From: Agelas oroides
Taxonomy: Eukaryota; Porifera; Demospongiae; Agelasida; Agelasidae
Length of the DNA: 64,000 nt
Direction of reading: 5' to 3'
NCBI GenBank assembly: GCA_949130485.1
Contig: OX422195.1
Location: 7,286,566-7,350,565 of the forward strand
The position numbers were made by a program, and so were the translations under genes. This document shows positions 9,720 through 20,560 of this stretch, piece after piece; the first letter of the stretch is position 1, and each line of letters opens with the position of its first letter. Below the pieces are notes generated by a model that saw nothing but the letters and a program-made list of their open reading frames with translations, did no database searches and was not told where the DNA came from.

Positions 9720-10457
9720 TGACTAGGCTCATTAATCTCTAGTCTCGGTTTTTCCGAAAGGAGTCTGGGAATGAGACTGTAATGAACCATAGATAATAGA
9801 ACAGTACAGGGATTGGAAACGCCTATACGTGATGTATTGTGTGATGTCACGCAGCTTGACAAGAGCACATTCCGTGTTTCGAATCCGGGTGTAGCTATCC
9901 AAGCTAAGAACGCTGATCACGTCGTAACACTGCTATGCAGTGAAAAAAAAAAGCGTCTTAGGTAGTACGTGTTTACTGCTTGATGGTGATTTTACTTCGA
10001 GTAGGCAAAAAACCTCACGATATAGAGAAAAGTACCTTAGTGCGTTTGTGTAGTTTTTTCAAGATGAACAAACCCTTGCAAGCTCCATCAAAGAGCCGAG
10101 AGCCCTGCTATGAGATTACTCTGTGGACTACCAGTGGTCTTTCTGAAGTAGTAGCAGTTACAGCCAGAGAAAATACGTGTAACTGACTACTTATAGTCAG
10201 TGCCAAAGCTCCATGCTTACATCTAGCAGAATGTTAACCAGTGCAGTCCATTCCATGGATACTACGGTAAGTTAAGTACCGACTATGGAGGACATCTGCC
10301 CTGAGTGACGGTACAAAAACTACACAAGCACCCAGGGTCACTTCAGTTAGCCGCTTGGTAGTAACACGGAGGTGGTGTAAGGAGAAACGAAATGCGCACA
10401 AAGTTTGTAAATTGTTTCCAATCCCTAAACTGTTCTATTATCTATGAATGAGCCTAG
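9720..10457. mobile_element. Inverted-repeat element, copy A
   Basis: The segment 9788-9820 (CATAGATAATAGAACAGT and on) is the reverse complement of 10413-10446, allowing few mismatches, and TAGGCTCATT at 9722 mirrors AATGAGCCTAG at 10447. It looks like a non-autonomous DNA element of about 0.7 kb. The only reading frame inside (about 9980-10186) resembles nothing I know. Confidence 0.55.
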
Positions 10458-10652
10458 GCACAACCATTTCATTGCACACACATTATCACTGGTAAGTTTT
10501 CCCAAGGTGGCAAAGTTTATCTTCTTTGGTACGAGGTGCTGCTCTTAAGGACAAGTGAGAGGAGCTGGTAGAGTGTGTGCAGTGAGTCCAAGAAACAGTG
10601 CACTTCTGTTGCCTGTGCTGGATCAAAGAAAGCAGTATAACTCTTCATACGC

Positions 10653-11512
10653 TCTGTGCTACATAACTGTTAGCCACTGAGTGCTTCACATTTGTAGCTA
10701 GGCCTCGCTATATGCTGGTCTGTGCTACATAACTGTTAGCCACTGAGTGCTTCATGTGTGTAGCTAGGCCTAGCTATATACTGGTCTGTGCTACATAACT
10801 GTTAGCCACTGAGTGCTTCATGTGTGTAGCTAGGCCTAGCTATATACTGGTCTGTGCTACATAACTGTTAGCCACTGAGTGCTTCACGTTTGTAGCTAGG
10901 CCTAGCTATATACTGGTCTGTGCTACATAACTGTTAGCCACTGAGTGCTTCACGTTTGTAGCTAGGCCTCGCTATATGCTGGTCTGTGCTACATAACTGT
11001 TAGCCACTGAGTGCTTCATGTGTGTAGCTAGGCCTAGCTATATACTGGTCTGTGCTACATAACTGTTAGCCACTGAGTGCTTCACGTTTGTAGCTAGGCC
11101 TAGCTATATACTGGTCTGTGCTACATAACTGTTAGCCACTGAGTGCTTCACGTTTGTAGCTAGGCCTAGCTATATACTGGTCTGTGCTACATAACTGTTA
11201 GCCACTGAGTGCTTCACGTTTGTAGCTAGGCCTAGCTATATACTGGTCTGTGCTACATAACTGTTAGCCACTGAGTGCTTCATGTTTGTAGCTAGGCCTA
11301 GCTATATACTGGTCTGTGCTACATAACTGTTAGCCACTGAGTGCTTCACGTTTGTAGCTAGGCCTAGCTATATACTGGTCTGTGCTACATAACTGTTAGC
11401 AACTGAGTGCTTCACGTTTGTAGCTAGGCCTACCTATATATACTGGTCTATGCTACATAACCGTTAGCAACTGAGTGCTTCATGTTTGTAGCTAGGCCTA
11501 GCTATATGCTGT
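10653..11512 (+). repeat. 66-bp minisatellite, 13 units (copy A)
   Basis: Each unit starts CTGTGCTACATAACTGTTAG and contains the palindrome TAGCTAGGCCTAGCTA. Thirteen units with point variants such as CACGTT and CATGTG. Copy B has only two units at 54353-54483, so the array changed size after the duplication. Confidence 0.97.
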
Positions 11513-11941
11513 AGTCTTGTGGAAAAGTACCCACCTACAAAACAGTACCGACTCCCATGCACCTTTTGGCTCAATTTCCTACATAGGGTTTTACTTGAAT
11601 AAATACCCACCCTTGAACGGAGCCTGCTTGTGGAGTGTTGAGAAGCACCACACATGCCTAAGGTAAGAAGAACTCTGTATTATACTTTAGCAAAGCAGAT
11701 CAACAAGGTAGCTTTGTGTCATCTACACTGGCTTTGAGTGTTGAATTGCTTTTAGGTGGTTGTGGTTAATCGGACTGTTATCACAGTGACAATCTGCCTC
11801 TTGGAGCCACCCCACTGCGTTGAGTGCTGAACCTCCACCAGCAAGGCAGCCCTGCCACTGCTGTTTGTATCCTGGAGTTGTAGAGGGTCTACAAATGCTG
11901 CAAACTTTGGTCGTGTGCTCCATAGCTCTACTAGTGATAAG

Positions 11942-12118
11942 ATGGTGATTGTGCAGTGCAGTTACCCCTAGGTGATGGTTCTGCATGTTTGGTTCCTTTC
12001 TGGGTTGCCAGTTCTCTGAGAGGTCAGTTCTCTCACCTCATCAGTTAGCCCTATATAGGTGATGGTTCTGCATGTTTGGTTGCCAGTTCTCTGAGAGGTC
12101 AGTTCTCTCATCTCATCT
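11942..12118 (+). repeat. Direct repeat pair (copy A)
   Basis: Two copies of a segment beginning GTGATGGTTCTGCATGTTTG and ending in a GAGAGGTCAGTTCTCTCA hairpin-like tail. The second lacks a short internal piece. A matching pair is in copy B at about 54937-55090. Confidence 0.8.
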
Positions 12119-12261
12119 TGCTAGCACTGCAAGTGACGCAGTGATATCTTAGTGGGAAGGTCTGGGCTGTGAGGAACTGTTTGCAGGATATGAAATTTAA
12201 TGCACTTTCTTTAATACTCTGTGCATGGACTGTGGTACATTTTGTAAAGGAGCTTTGAGAC

Positions 12262-12654
12262 ATACCGTATAGTGCGAAATTTTTTGACGGTCTAAATTTC
12301 GCGAATAGCAAGTTTTGAAGGTTTCGTTTAAATAATTTCGCTAATTCGCTGCACACGCATGCCACACACGTAATATACTATGGGTGTGGCATACAATCTA
12401 ACACACATTGTCACACTGTCGTCTGCTCAAGCTCTCAGCTAATGCCTACTTTGAAGGTATCTCTTTGGAGAGAGCTCCTTGCAGATTCGGCAGCTTAGCC
12501 CCGGGATATTGTCCATTGATCCTCCTGCAATCAGAGTGTGAGCAGTGTGTGTGTCGTGCATCAAAATTTTCGTTGAAAACTTTTCGCAAACGGTGGAAAA
12601 TTTGTGAAATTCACGAAATTAAAGACCCATGAAAATTTAGCGCTATATGGTATT
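12262..12654. mobile_element. MITE with ATACCGTATAG ends, copy A
   Basis: The left end ATACCGTATAGTGCGAAATT and right end AAATTTAGCGCTATATGGTAT are imperfect inverted repeats of about 25 bp with further CGCGAA/TTCGC rich inner arms. Non-coding. The B copy at 55225-55616 is noticeably diverged. Confidence 0.65.
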
Positions 12655-12735
12655 TCCCTCCACCACTCATCGCCTCTCTTCTTCTCCTTTCTCTTTCCCC
12701 TCTCCTCTTTCTCTCTCACTTCCCTCCTCCTCCAG

Positions 12736-12872
12736 TAGGCAAAGAGGGGGTGATCTTTGTCAGTTCTCCCCCAGTGCTACATCTCCACCTGATGTGGTTC
12801 CAGTATGACCCTGTCACTGACACTCATGTCAAGATCAACAACAGGTACCACCCTGACATAATGGCTTCATAG
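12736..12872 (+). pseudogene. USP7-like catalytic-domain exon fragment, copy A
   Basis: After a pyrimidine-rich tract ending CCTCCAG the frame reads [20 protein letters not shown], then [15 protein letters not shown], then a stop. This resembles the ubiquitin-specific protease stretch KGVxFxxxPPVLHLQLMRF-YDPxTDxxxKINDRF of USP7 (family knowledge, recalled in outline). In USP enzymes this part lies between the Cys and His boxes. The frame is lost directly after KINNRYH. With the fragment near 13329 it suggests remnants of a USP7-like gene, not a working enzyme. Confidence 0.6.
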
Positions 12873-13328
12873 AGAGGTAGTTGAGGGTGGGGGAGACTCA
12901 GTCATTGACACCTTCAGTGAGTAAACATGAACTTAGTTCTAGCTCACTACTAACCTTCACTGGGCAAGTGTGGACCCGGCAATGCTAACTTACTACTAGC
13001 CCCATTCCCAGGCCCCAGCCCAATAGCTTGCTGTATGGAAAGCCTACTGTAAATTTCCTCATGTGGCGATGATGTAATCAACAAATAGCAAACAACATTT
13101 AATAGCAATGTTTATATTTTCTCATGTGAGTGACGTCAAGAGTAGAAAGAGCTTAAGGGTGTACCTGGGGCTCAGGACAAGCGTGAAGGCACCAGGCAAC
13201 ATACATGTACCACACATATACATCTTGGTGGGCGGGGCAACTGTCATACACACCAAGTATTAAACATAGTTGATTGAGCAATACGCAAACAACCTCACCG
13301 TAGCTTTTCACCATTTGCATGTTCACAG

Positions 13329-13417
13329 GAAGAGTGTGGGAGAGCCCAAGGCCACCCCTGCTGACTACACACTGCATGTCATGCTCGTGGACAGTGGAAA
13401 CAACGATGATGGACACA
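13329..13417 (+). pseudogene. USP7-like His-box exon fragment, copy A
   Basis: After the acceptor-like TTCACAG the frame reads PADYTLHVMLVDSGNNDDGH. This parallels the USP7 His-box segment NYxLHAVLVHSGDNHGGHY. The doublet before the catalytic His is DDGH rather than GGH and the following Tyr is lost, so catalysis is unlikely even if transcribed. The frame then enters a 28-bp tandem repeat. Confidence 0.6.
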
Positions 13418-13519
13418 GTCTGGTTCCGAGACTATGATGGGCACAGTCTGGTTCTGAGACTATGATGGACACAGTCTGGTTCCGAGACTATGATCGGCAC
13501 AGTCTGGTTCCGAGACTAT
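13408..13519 (+). repeat. 28-bp tandem repeat, 4 units (copy A only)
   Basis: Unit GATGGACACAGTCTGGTTCC plus GAGACTAT, four times with single-base variants. Copy B has a single unit at about 56367-56394, so this is an expansion in A or contraction in B. Confidence 0.9.
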
Positions 13520-13593
13520 GATGGCCATTGGCACCTACCTCAGCACCAGCTAGGAGAAGGTATGTGTGTGCAACAGAGTGAACCCCATTCCAC

Positions 13594-13645
13594 AGTCTCA
13601 TTCCCAGGCCTCTTCCTCCTTGTGTCCGGAATGAGACTTCCCTTC
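13594..13645. repeat. Foldback sequence (TCTCATTCCCAGGCC family)
   Basis: TCTCATTCCCAGGCCTCTTC is followed by a GAATGAGAC right arm. A related piece recurs at about 13830-13868. Copy B has the same pair near 56473 and 56711. Confidence 0.45.
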
Positions 13646-13914
13646 CAGTGTATGATGACCAACTACATATGCAGAGGTGCTCTCTAGCCTAGCTTGTACC
13701 CAAGCTGCGTGGTAGGAAGAAGACATCCTGTTCTCTCTCATGACCTAGGAACAAGATGGCTTCACAGAGAGACAGTAGAGGGTGGGGGAGACTCAGTCAT
13801 TGACACCTTCAGTCAGTAAACATGAACTTAGTTCCCAGACCTCTTCCTCCTTGTGTCTGGAATGAGACTACCCTTTCAGTGTATGATGACCAACTACATG
13901 TACATGTACGGAGT

Positions 13915-14460
13915 AGCCTCATACCCAGGCCGTGTGGGAGGAGAAAGACGCCCTGGTATTGACTGCTTGCGCATGCGCGATCATTCCTGGGTATCCGTTT
14001 ACGTTTGGAAATTGTCGGCAAAATCAATACGTATACGTCTGATATATTTCCGTATCATTGAGCCGTTTGCCAGTTGATCATGAATTACCTTCAACTTCAT
14101 GAATGTGGAGGATAATCGCCGTGTATACGAAGGCAAAGATGCTTTCTTGTGGCTACCAACTAGTTTTCATAAGTTAGTATGCTACGAGGTGCTGTCATTT
14201 GCGGGGTATCTACGCCGTTATCTTGTTAGTCTCGCCGTTGGGGTCACTTACGATTGCCAAATTTAATGGCGTGAGTGTGCATTGTTTTGTTGTAGCTCTT
14301 TTTTTTTTTGCAGCTTTGTACGTATACTACTTTATATGTTGCACGTGGACAACTACGTAAATGTTACAATTTTACGGAAATATAGCGGAAACTGCCGCAC
14401 ATCCGCAAGCAGTTGATACCAGGCCGTCTTTCTCCTCCCACTCGGCCTGGGTATGAGGCT
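13915..14460. mobile_element. Full-length 546-bp inverted-repeat element, copy A
   Basis: The left terminus AGCCTCATACCCAGGCCG and right terminus CGGCCTGGGTATGAGGCT are perfect inverses. The arms extend about 60 bp inward (GGGAGGAGAAAGACG against CGTCTTTCTCCTCCC). Non-coding. Copy B holds a 52-bp internal-deletion derivative at the same site. Confidence 0.85.
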
Positions 14461-15040
14461 AATGTACAGAGGTGCTCTCTAGCCTAGCTTGTATCCAAGC
14501 TGCATGGTAGGAGGAAGACGTCCTATTCCCTCACATGACCCAGGAACAAGATCGATCTTTTCTGTAGCCAGCTCATGCAGTGACATGATAGCTACTTAAC
14601 ATAGATCGGGAAATTTTTGGCGTTAAAATATTTTCGTCAGTGTGCCAGCAAAGAATTATAATACGTGTACGCACTACATTGCGGAATTGTTGAGGAACGA
14701 AATATTTTAATAGAATTTAAAATTAAATAGCTGATATTGATGGCACCACAATAATAACCATACTCAATTTCAAGGTTTCTGGGGGGGCCCCCCCTCTGTA
14801 TGAAACCCTGCGTTGGTAGTAAATGTGTATTCATTCTTCAGTCCATGTCAATTTTAAACTGCAATTCTACTTTTTCTGTTCCATACACTAAAAGTCACCT
14901 CAAGATTATTGTCAGATAGTTTTTCAGGTGACCCCCTTGTGGTTTTGCTTCAGTGTAAGTGTGCAAACGTTTCTGTGTCTAGATCCCGTGGGTTAGGGTT
15001 ACATCCATTGTCCAGTCAATTAACAGATCTTGGCATGGGT
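14461..15040. other. Non-coding stretch, copy A
   Basis: AT-rich, with a small G/C hairpin GGGGGGGCCCCCCC near 14782. The last visible cluster of A/B differences is here, near 14573. Counterpart in copy B is 56843-57422. Confidence 0.5.
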
Positions 15041-15640
15041 AGACTATAACCGTCACAAACACCCCCTTGTAAATGATGTCAGATGTGGCAGGTGCATGCA
15101 GGTACGCAGAACTTCTCCATCGTCCCAAGGTCTTAATAAGAGAGTCTTCGATCCCTCTTAGCTGCAGCGGTGGATGCCACTCCAATTCTGAAGCTGTGTC
15201 CCGCAAAATGGGATACTTGTATAGCTGCAACTGTGAGAGCTGATCGCACTCTCATCACAAACAACTCCCTGGACAATGGGGTGCCTTCCTTGAAGGTAAA
15301 GAAAGGGCCCCGTGAGGAACCACAAACTCCCAGGTATGCAGATACAGCTGCCACTGGACACAATCTGTTCTATGTTTCTCCCATGAAAATTGCCACTCCT
15401 TTTCTGAAGGGTCGGTCTTTGACGCTTTAAAAGTAACTTGTACCGAGGAGGGCTGTTCCCGATTGTCCAAGGTGACATCTCCCTCACTGAGGTGTGCCCC
15501 TGCATCATAGCTATTACTGGAGGGAGCTGTTATTTCTCCAACTCTGAGAGAAAGCCAAAAAAGCACATAGTACAAGCTGCCCATAACATTATATTACTGG
15601 CATCCCTAGGGTCCTGTTCCCATACTGCACAAAGTTGGAG
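15041..15640 (-). pseudogene. Decayed DIRS tyrosine recombinase, copy A
   Basis: The minus strand in three frames shows recombinase motifs in the right order: LSLRVGEITAPSSNSYDAGA (first Arg box), KASKTDPSEKE, MCPVAAVSAYLGVCGSSRGP, FAGHSFRIGVASTAA (His/Arg box) and IEDSLIKTLGRWRSSAYL. At least two frameshifts separate them, and the Tyr context is changed to AYLHAPA. It is a relative of the intact recombinase at 6914-7906, clearly inactive. Confidence 0.88.
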
Positions 15641-15767
15641 CTTATACTGGGCACGCATTAGTGTCATGGCCAATGTGGTTGCAGTTTGTGTGTACACCTG
15701 CAAGACACGTGCCCTTCCTGTATGAAGGCAGTTTCATAGGTCCTGATCTGACATTGACCACTTCTTG

Positions 15768-16180
15768 TTACCCGTGGCAGCAGCTTATCTCGTCATAGAA
15801 TCGCCAAACTGGTTCTCCTCCTCTTTGTATTCGGATCATGAACAGCATGTATGCCACCAGTTCTGGTGGGAGGGCTGGCTGCTTTGTAGCCATGACAGTT
15901 AGGTAAATTGCAAAGCAGCGAGTCCACGTATGGCTATCTAGCACCACCTTCTTCTTTTCCTTTGCTAGCTCTAGGCCTGGCAAAATGACTTAATGGGCTG
16001 GATCTGGCTGTGGGTTCTGACACTCTATAGACCCCAGAGGCTGGAGCTCTGCCATGTCAATATAGCTCCAATTGAGCATCCCCCACTACAGTTTGGGGGG
16101 GATTGATGGCAAGCCATCCCCAATGAATATGTTCCTTTCTTTGGAAGTTTCTGACTGCGGAAGGAGGAGGCTCATTAGAG
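15768..16180 (-). pseudogene. Decayed DIRS gag, copy A
   Basis: Minus-strand reading gives IFIGDGLPSIPPKL, then IDMAELQPL, then WTRCFAIYLTVMATKQP and ELVAYMLFMIRIQRGGEPVW. These match, in order, the MGDGLPPVPAK, VDMAELL, VQCFGMFASVMASKYP and QLLAYQTIIIREA segments of the intact gag. Frameshifts and stops interrupt it. The zinc-binding tail and the whole RT/RNase H part are missing between this and the recombinase relic. Confidence 0.8.
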
Positions 16181-16215
16181 AGGTTGCTGTGCTGTTGCTT
16201 GTCTTGCTTATTGTT

Positions 16216-16322
16216 GCCGATGGTAAGGTCCCACTGGGGAGAGCAGTTATGGGAGGCAGGGGTGGGAGGGGGGACTGATGGTAAGGTCCCACTGGGGAGA
16301 GCAGTTATGGGAGGCAGGGGGG
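16216..16322 (+). repeat. Short tandem duplication (copy A)
   Basis: GATGGTAAGGTCCCACTGGG and the following GAGAGCAGTTATGGGAGGCAG occur twice in a row. The same pair is at about 58598-58704 in copy B. Confidence 0.9.
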
Positions 16323-17134
16323 ATTTCACTTGCTGGTTGTATGTTTCCCAACAGGATGTCTGTGGAGGAACAGCAATGTACCATCGTTACCAATGCCCCA
16401 TGACATTGAGCCCCTGCCTAGCAATGGTATGAAAGGGTGGTCAACACCTGCGGTACAAAAGATGTAACTCTACACTGTGGTAAAATTGGGAGGTGGTATG
16501 GGCCAAGTTTCCTCAACTGAAGTGACCCATCTTAGGTTAAACCAACCTCCAGTTTTTTCCACTGCATCATCTGTGCCGCGGATCACGTAGTAAGAAACCC
16601 CAGGCCTTCTCCCTCTGTTTTTGTGTACTGCAAGTGATCAAAAACTGGAAGTGGGGAAGGCCTGGGAATGGGGCTGGAAGGTTGTCTAATGTGAGTGATG
16701 TGAAAGATGACAATAACAAACGAACAGAGGCACAGGGATTTTTTTGCCCGTGCACTATCACTGATGAGTTTTCCTGAAGTGATAAAGTTAGTGTTCTTGA
16801 TTTCTATACATGTTCATACAGATGAGTGAACTAAACTGGGAGAGTGTGTGAGTGATGAGAAACAGCACACTTTCATTGTCAGTATTGAGTTGAAAAGAAT
16901 GGTGCCGGTCTGTCTGATAAGAATGTTACAGTATTACCCTCTCTCCTCTCTCCCTCCCCCAACTCCTTCTCCCAGGTGATCACTCCCCTGCTGATCTAGC
17001 AACCTCCGGACTGTGGGAGTCTACCTGCTGACAAAGGTCTTGTGTAGGTAAGTATCATAACCTCCTGAAAATATACCCATGGGTGATGAACTTTAGTTGC
17101 TTCTCAAAGTTGGGGTGGTGGGTATATTAAATTT
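16323..17134. other. Non-coding stretch, copy A
   Basis: Contains a GGCCTGGGAATGGGGCT piece of the foldback family near 16659 paired with AACCCCAGGCCTTC near 16597, and a pyrimidine tract before a CCCAG at about 16976. No gene recognised. Copy B counterpart is 58705-59516. Confidence 0.5.
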
Positions 17135-17597
17135 TTGAACCAGGCTGAAACAGCTGTAAACAACTGTATACAGTTGCACTAGGGCAGGCCTCCAGTGGGG
17201 GAGGGTACAGTTTGAACCAGGCTGAAACAGCTGTAAACAACTGTATACAGTTGCACTAGGGCAGTCCTCCAGTGGGGGAGGGTACAGTTTGAACCAGGCT
17301 GAAACAGCTGTAAACAACTGTATACAGTTGCACTAGGGCAGGCCTCCAGTGGGGGAGGGTACAGTTTGAACCAGGCTGAAACAGCTGTAAACAACTGTAT
17401 ACAGTTGCACTAGGGCAGGCCTCCAGTGAGGGAGGGTACAGTTTGAACCAGGCTGAAACAGCTGTAAACAACTGTATACAGTTGCACTAGGGCAGGCCTC
17501 CAGTGGGGGAGGGTACAGTTTGAACCAGGCTGAAACAGCTGTAAACAACTGTATACAGTTGCACTAGGGCAGGCCTCCAGTGGGGGAGGGTACAGTT
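17135..17597 (+). repeat. 77-bp minisatellite, 6 units (copy A)
   Basis: Units start TTGAACCAGGCTGAAACAGC and carry CAACTGTATACAGTTG, a perfect 16-bp palindrome. One unit has GTGAGGGAGG instead of GTGGGGGAGG and one has GCAGTCCTCC. Copy B lacks the GTGAGGG unit. Confidence 0.97.
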
Positions 17598-18247
17598 TGA
17601 ACCTCCACTATTCATGTCTACTTGTGGTCACTTGAGGTGGTTGGTGCAAGTGGTGCCCCAATAACATGCCTCTTCCACACCACTCCTACTGCCAAGCCAA
17701 GGTTTCACCATCAGGCAGCTAACTGTGTGCCCAAAACAAACCATGAAAGTTCTCCAGCAGTTCATTATGCTCTCCTTTTCTCTTGTTTAACGTTCTTTGT
17801 CTAAAGTTGTCCATGACTTGACTGCTAATAAGGAACAGCACTATAATTACATGCACGTACCTACAAGGCTTGAGGTAGTTGTGGACAAATTTAGACAAAG
17901 TTATTTAAACAAAGGAAAAAGGAGTGCATAGTAAAGCATTACATGAGAGAATATGGTTGTCTACACAAAACAAGCAATTCCTGCCATCGTGGACATCAAA
18001 GCTTCTGATCATTAATTGTTCACATGTGATCTAAAAGTAAGAAACAGCCCGATGTATTATCCTGAGGTCATGTTACTGCACTTTGTGAAAATTAGCAAAG
18101 ATTCTTCGGCAATGATGGTATTTAGACAAAACTTCATTTGTGGTAAAACATTCCATGAGAGAATATGGTCAGCCATCTGTGTGATTCAAAATAGCAACAT
18201 GTCAGTACTTTCAAGTGGTCAGTATTATCACAGTATATCAATACATG
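17598..18247. other. Non-coding stretch, copy A
   Basis: No gene recognised. Two related pieces, CATGAGAGAATATGG near 17942 and again near 18155, suggest an old internal duplication. Copy B counterpart is 59903-60552. Confidence 0.5.
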
Positions 18248-18863
18248 CAGGCCCGTAGGCAGGGGGGGTTCGAGGGGGTTCGTTCGAACCCCCATTTTGG
18301 CCTCCAAACGATTTTATATGCACCGCTTAACTATACATTTTGAGCACCCTACCGTTTGAAATTGGTCCACTATATAGCCTCGATGCTATTTAGAATCATC
18401 GCCGTCAAAACAAGTCTAGTTGCAGGCGAGTTTGTTCATGGAGGAACGCGCATGTAGCTGTTTACGCCACTGCTATGAAAGGACGCGCCTAAATATGTGC
18501 GTAAATAAATCGCTATTTCTGGCGCTGGGGAGTTCACCAGTTGTCTTCTAGTGATGTCACCCCACCTGCTGTTCCGTCAACCTTAATACCTTCTCTCTTG
18601 GAAATTCGAAGTCAGCTGGCTTAGCAAATGCATATGTGGACAGCCAAAAATTGGATGCAATACTCTGCGAGCCATGTGGCTACTACGGCTCTGGTTTTGT
18701 CCCAAATGGCCTCAGAAGCAATCCCAGAGCATCTAATTTCTAAAATTTTCCTGGGGGAGCATGCCCCCAGACCCCCGTAGTCTTGCATGCTTATGCATGT
18801 ATATATACATACACATCTGACATCCATGTAACCCCCCTTCTAAAAATCCTGGCTACGGGCCTG
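18248..18863. mobile_element. Non-autonomous DNA transposon with CAGGCCCGTAG ends, copy A
   Basis: Left end CAGGCCCGTAGGCAGG, right end CCTGGCTACGGGCCTG. The bases ACATG flank both ends, a likely 5-bp target duplication. About 616 bp with no transposase frame, so it would depend on an autonomous relative. Right-internal CTGGGGGAGCATGCCCCCAG is a further hairpin. Confidence 0.75.
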
Positions 18864-18907
18864 ACATGTGTACACTGTGTTATCAATATCTGCACAGGGT
18901 ACATCAT

Positions 18908-19676
18908 GGCCGTAGCAAGCGGTCGGGCTAGTCGGGTTTTGCCCCGCCCACTTTTTTGCGGACTAAGCGTGCACATCTGTACTTTGAATACACATGAAGT
19001 CATACGTGTATAAGAACTAGTAAGCCGAACCGTCTCGGAAAATGGCTGCCCATCATCGTGCAAATTTTACTGACAAAAAGGTAACGTTGAGTTAGGATTT
19101 TCAGCCATTTCAGTTTACTCGATGGCCATTCCTTACTGCGACGAAGCCTGTGCGCGGAATCCGAAATCACTAGCCTTGTTCCTCAGGCCCCATCCAGCTT
19201 TCCATCGTTTGCCGTACATAGTGCCAGTGACGGAAAGCTGGGCGGGAGCCTAGGAACAAGACTACTCATTCAGTGGTCAATGTGAATCAGAATCAGTGAT
19301 GGAAGCTGGGCGGGAGCCTGGGAACAAGACTACTCATTCAGTGGTCAATGTGAATCAGAATCCTGCTTGCCTATGATCACAGCTAAGAAGCGATCTCCGA
19401 GCATTTGTTGTTTTGCTGCAGGTGCTACGTGCACTAAGTTACGCACAATCTGCGATCACTACCTCACAGAGAGTACGTGAAGCAACTATTGAAATTCTGT
19501 TTGTTAAGAACTGCAGAACATATGAAATTTGGGGCCTAAAATAGCCTCAAAAGTGATCTCCTAGCGTCTAATTAAACAAAATTTTCCTGGGGGAGCATGT
19601 CCTCAGACCCCCCTAGATGCTACATGAGGTATATGTAGACTTGGCCCCACCACCTTCAAATAGCTTGCTACAGCCC
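18908..19676. mobile_element. Possible second inverted-repeat element, copy A
   Basis: GGCCGTAGCAAGC at 18908 mirrors GCTTGCTACAGCCC at 19663. The interior has a CTGGGGGAGCATG stretch like the neighbouring element, a foldback at 19185-19262 and a 68-bp tandem duplication (GGAAGCTGGGCGGGAGCCT units). No clean target duplication seen. Confidence 0.45.
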
Positions 19677-19881
19677 TGTACATGTATCAACATGTGATAC
19701 ACTGAAACTGAAATATTGTCCCAACTCTAGTGACAACACAAGGAATGTTCCGTGGAACTAGTGCAATCTCACGAGTGAACTTTCGTTGTTTGTGTTGACC
19801 ACACAATTAGCTGGCCTCATGTTGAAACCTTGGCTTGGAAGTACAGGTGTATGTAGCCACCAGTATGGGGAGTAGTGGTTG

Positions 19882-20120
19882 TAGTCTCATGCCCAGACCA
19901 CACCCTCTCATGAGGAAAAGGGTCTGGTGACACAAGCCTGAATTCCTGGGCTCACTCCAGATTTTGAGAGTGACCAATGAGTGGCATTTATTGGAATAAA
20001 GCACTTGGTACTCATACAGCTTTACAAATATAAAGTCTGAGCACTCCTATAAGCCCAAGGATTCACAGGCTTGTGTCACCAGACCCTTTCCTCTGTGGGT
20101 TGGGTCTGGGCATGAGACTA
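19882..20120. mobile_element. Foldback element with TAGTCTCATGCCCAGACC ends, copy A
   Basis: Arms of about 70 bp: TAGTCTCATGCCCAGACCAC at the left against GGTCTGGGCATGAGACTA at the right, continuing through GGTCTGGTGACACAAGCCTG and its complement. Non-coding. Confidence 0.85.
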
Positions 20121-20263
20121 GTGTTATTATTTAAGCTTAAAAAATAATTAGGTTTTGACCTTTGGATCATCATAAAATCCTGAAATTGAATTTCTTACTT
20201 AAAATTAGAACTTACCTTGCATAAGAATAATATGTGGAGACGCGCAGTCCTGCTTCCACAAGT

Positions 20264-20560
20264 AAGTGTATAGCTGGTTTTTCCTAGAATTGTGTACACA
20301 CCTTGTCGAACTCGGTAACCAATGAAGGCAATACCAAGCTTCCTTTCGCTGGTTTGATGTATGGTCTGGAGTCTAAGCTACCTAAGTGTATAGCTGTGTT
20401 TTCCTCAAATTGCATCCGTACCTCGTCAAAAATCTGCAGCCGACAAAGGTAGTACCAAGCATCCTTTGCTACCTAGGTAGGTGTACAGCTGGCTTTTCCT
20501 TGAATTGTGTACATACCTCGTCAAACTCTGCAACCAATGAAGGCTGCACCAAGCGTAGCT
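20264..20560 (+). repeat. Three diverged tandem units of about 110-120 bp, copy A
   Basis: Three units start with GTGTATAGCTGG-like sequence, then TTTTCCT, then CCTCGTCAAACTC-like and CAACCAATGAAGG-like segments. Divergence between units is high. Counterpart in copy B is 62569-62865. Confidence 0.7.

Noticed and set aside
9980..10186. 68-codon plus-strand frame
   Set aside because: It sits inside an inverted-repeat element, has no recognisable motif, and copy B does not clearly keep the same frame.
17093..17548. Overlapping repeated minus-strand frames of about 71 residues
   Set aside because: They are translations of the 77-bp minisatellite and have no domain.
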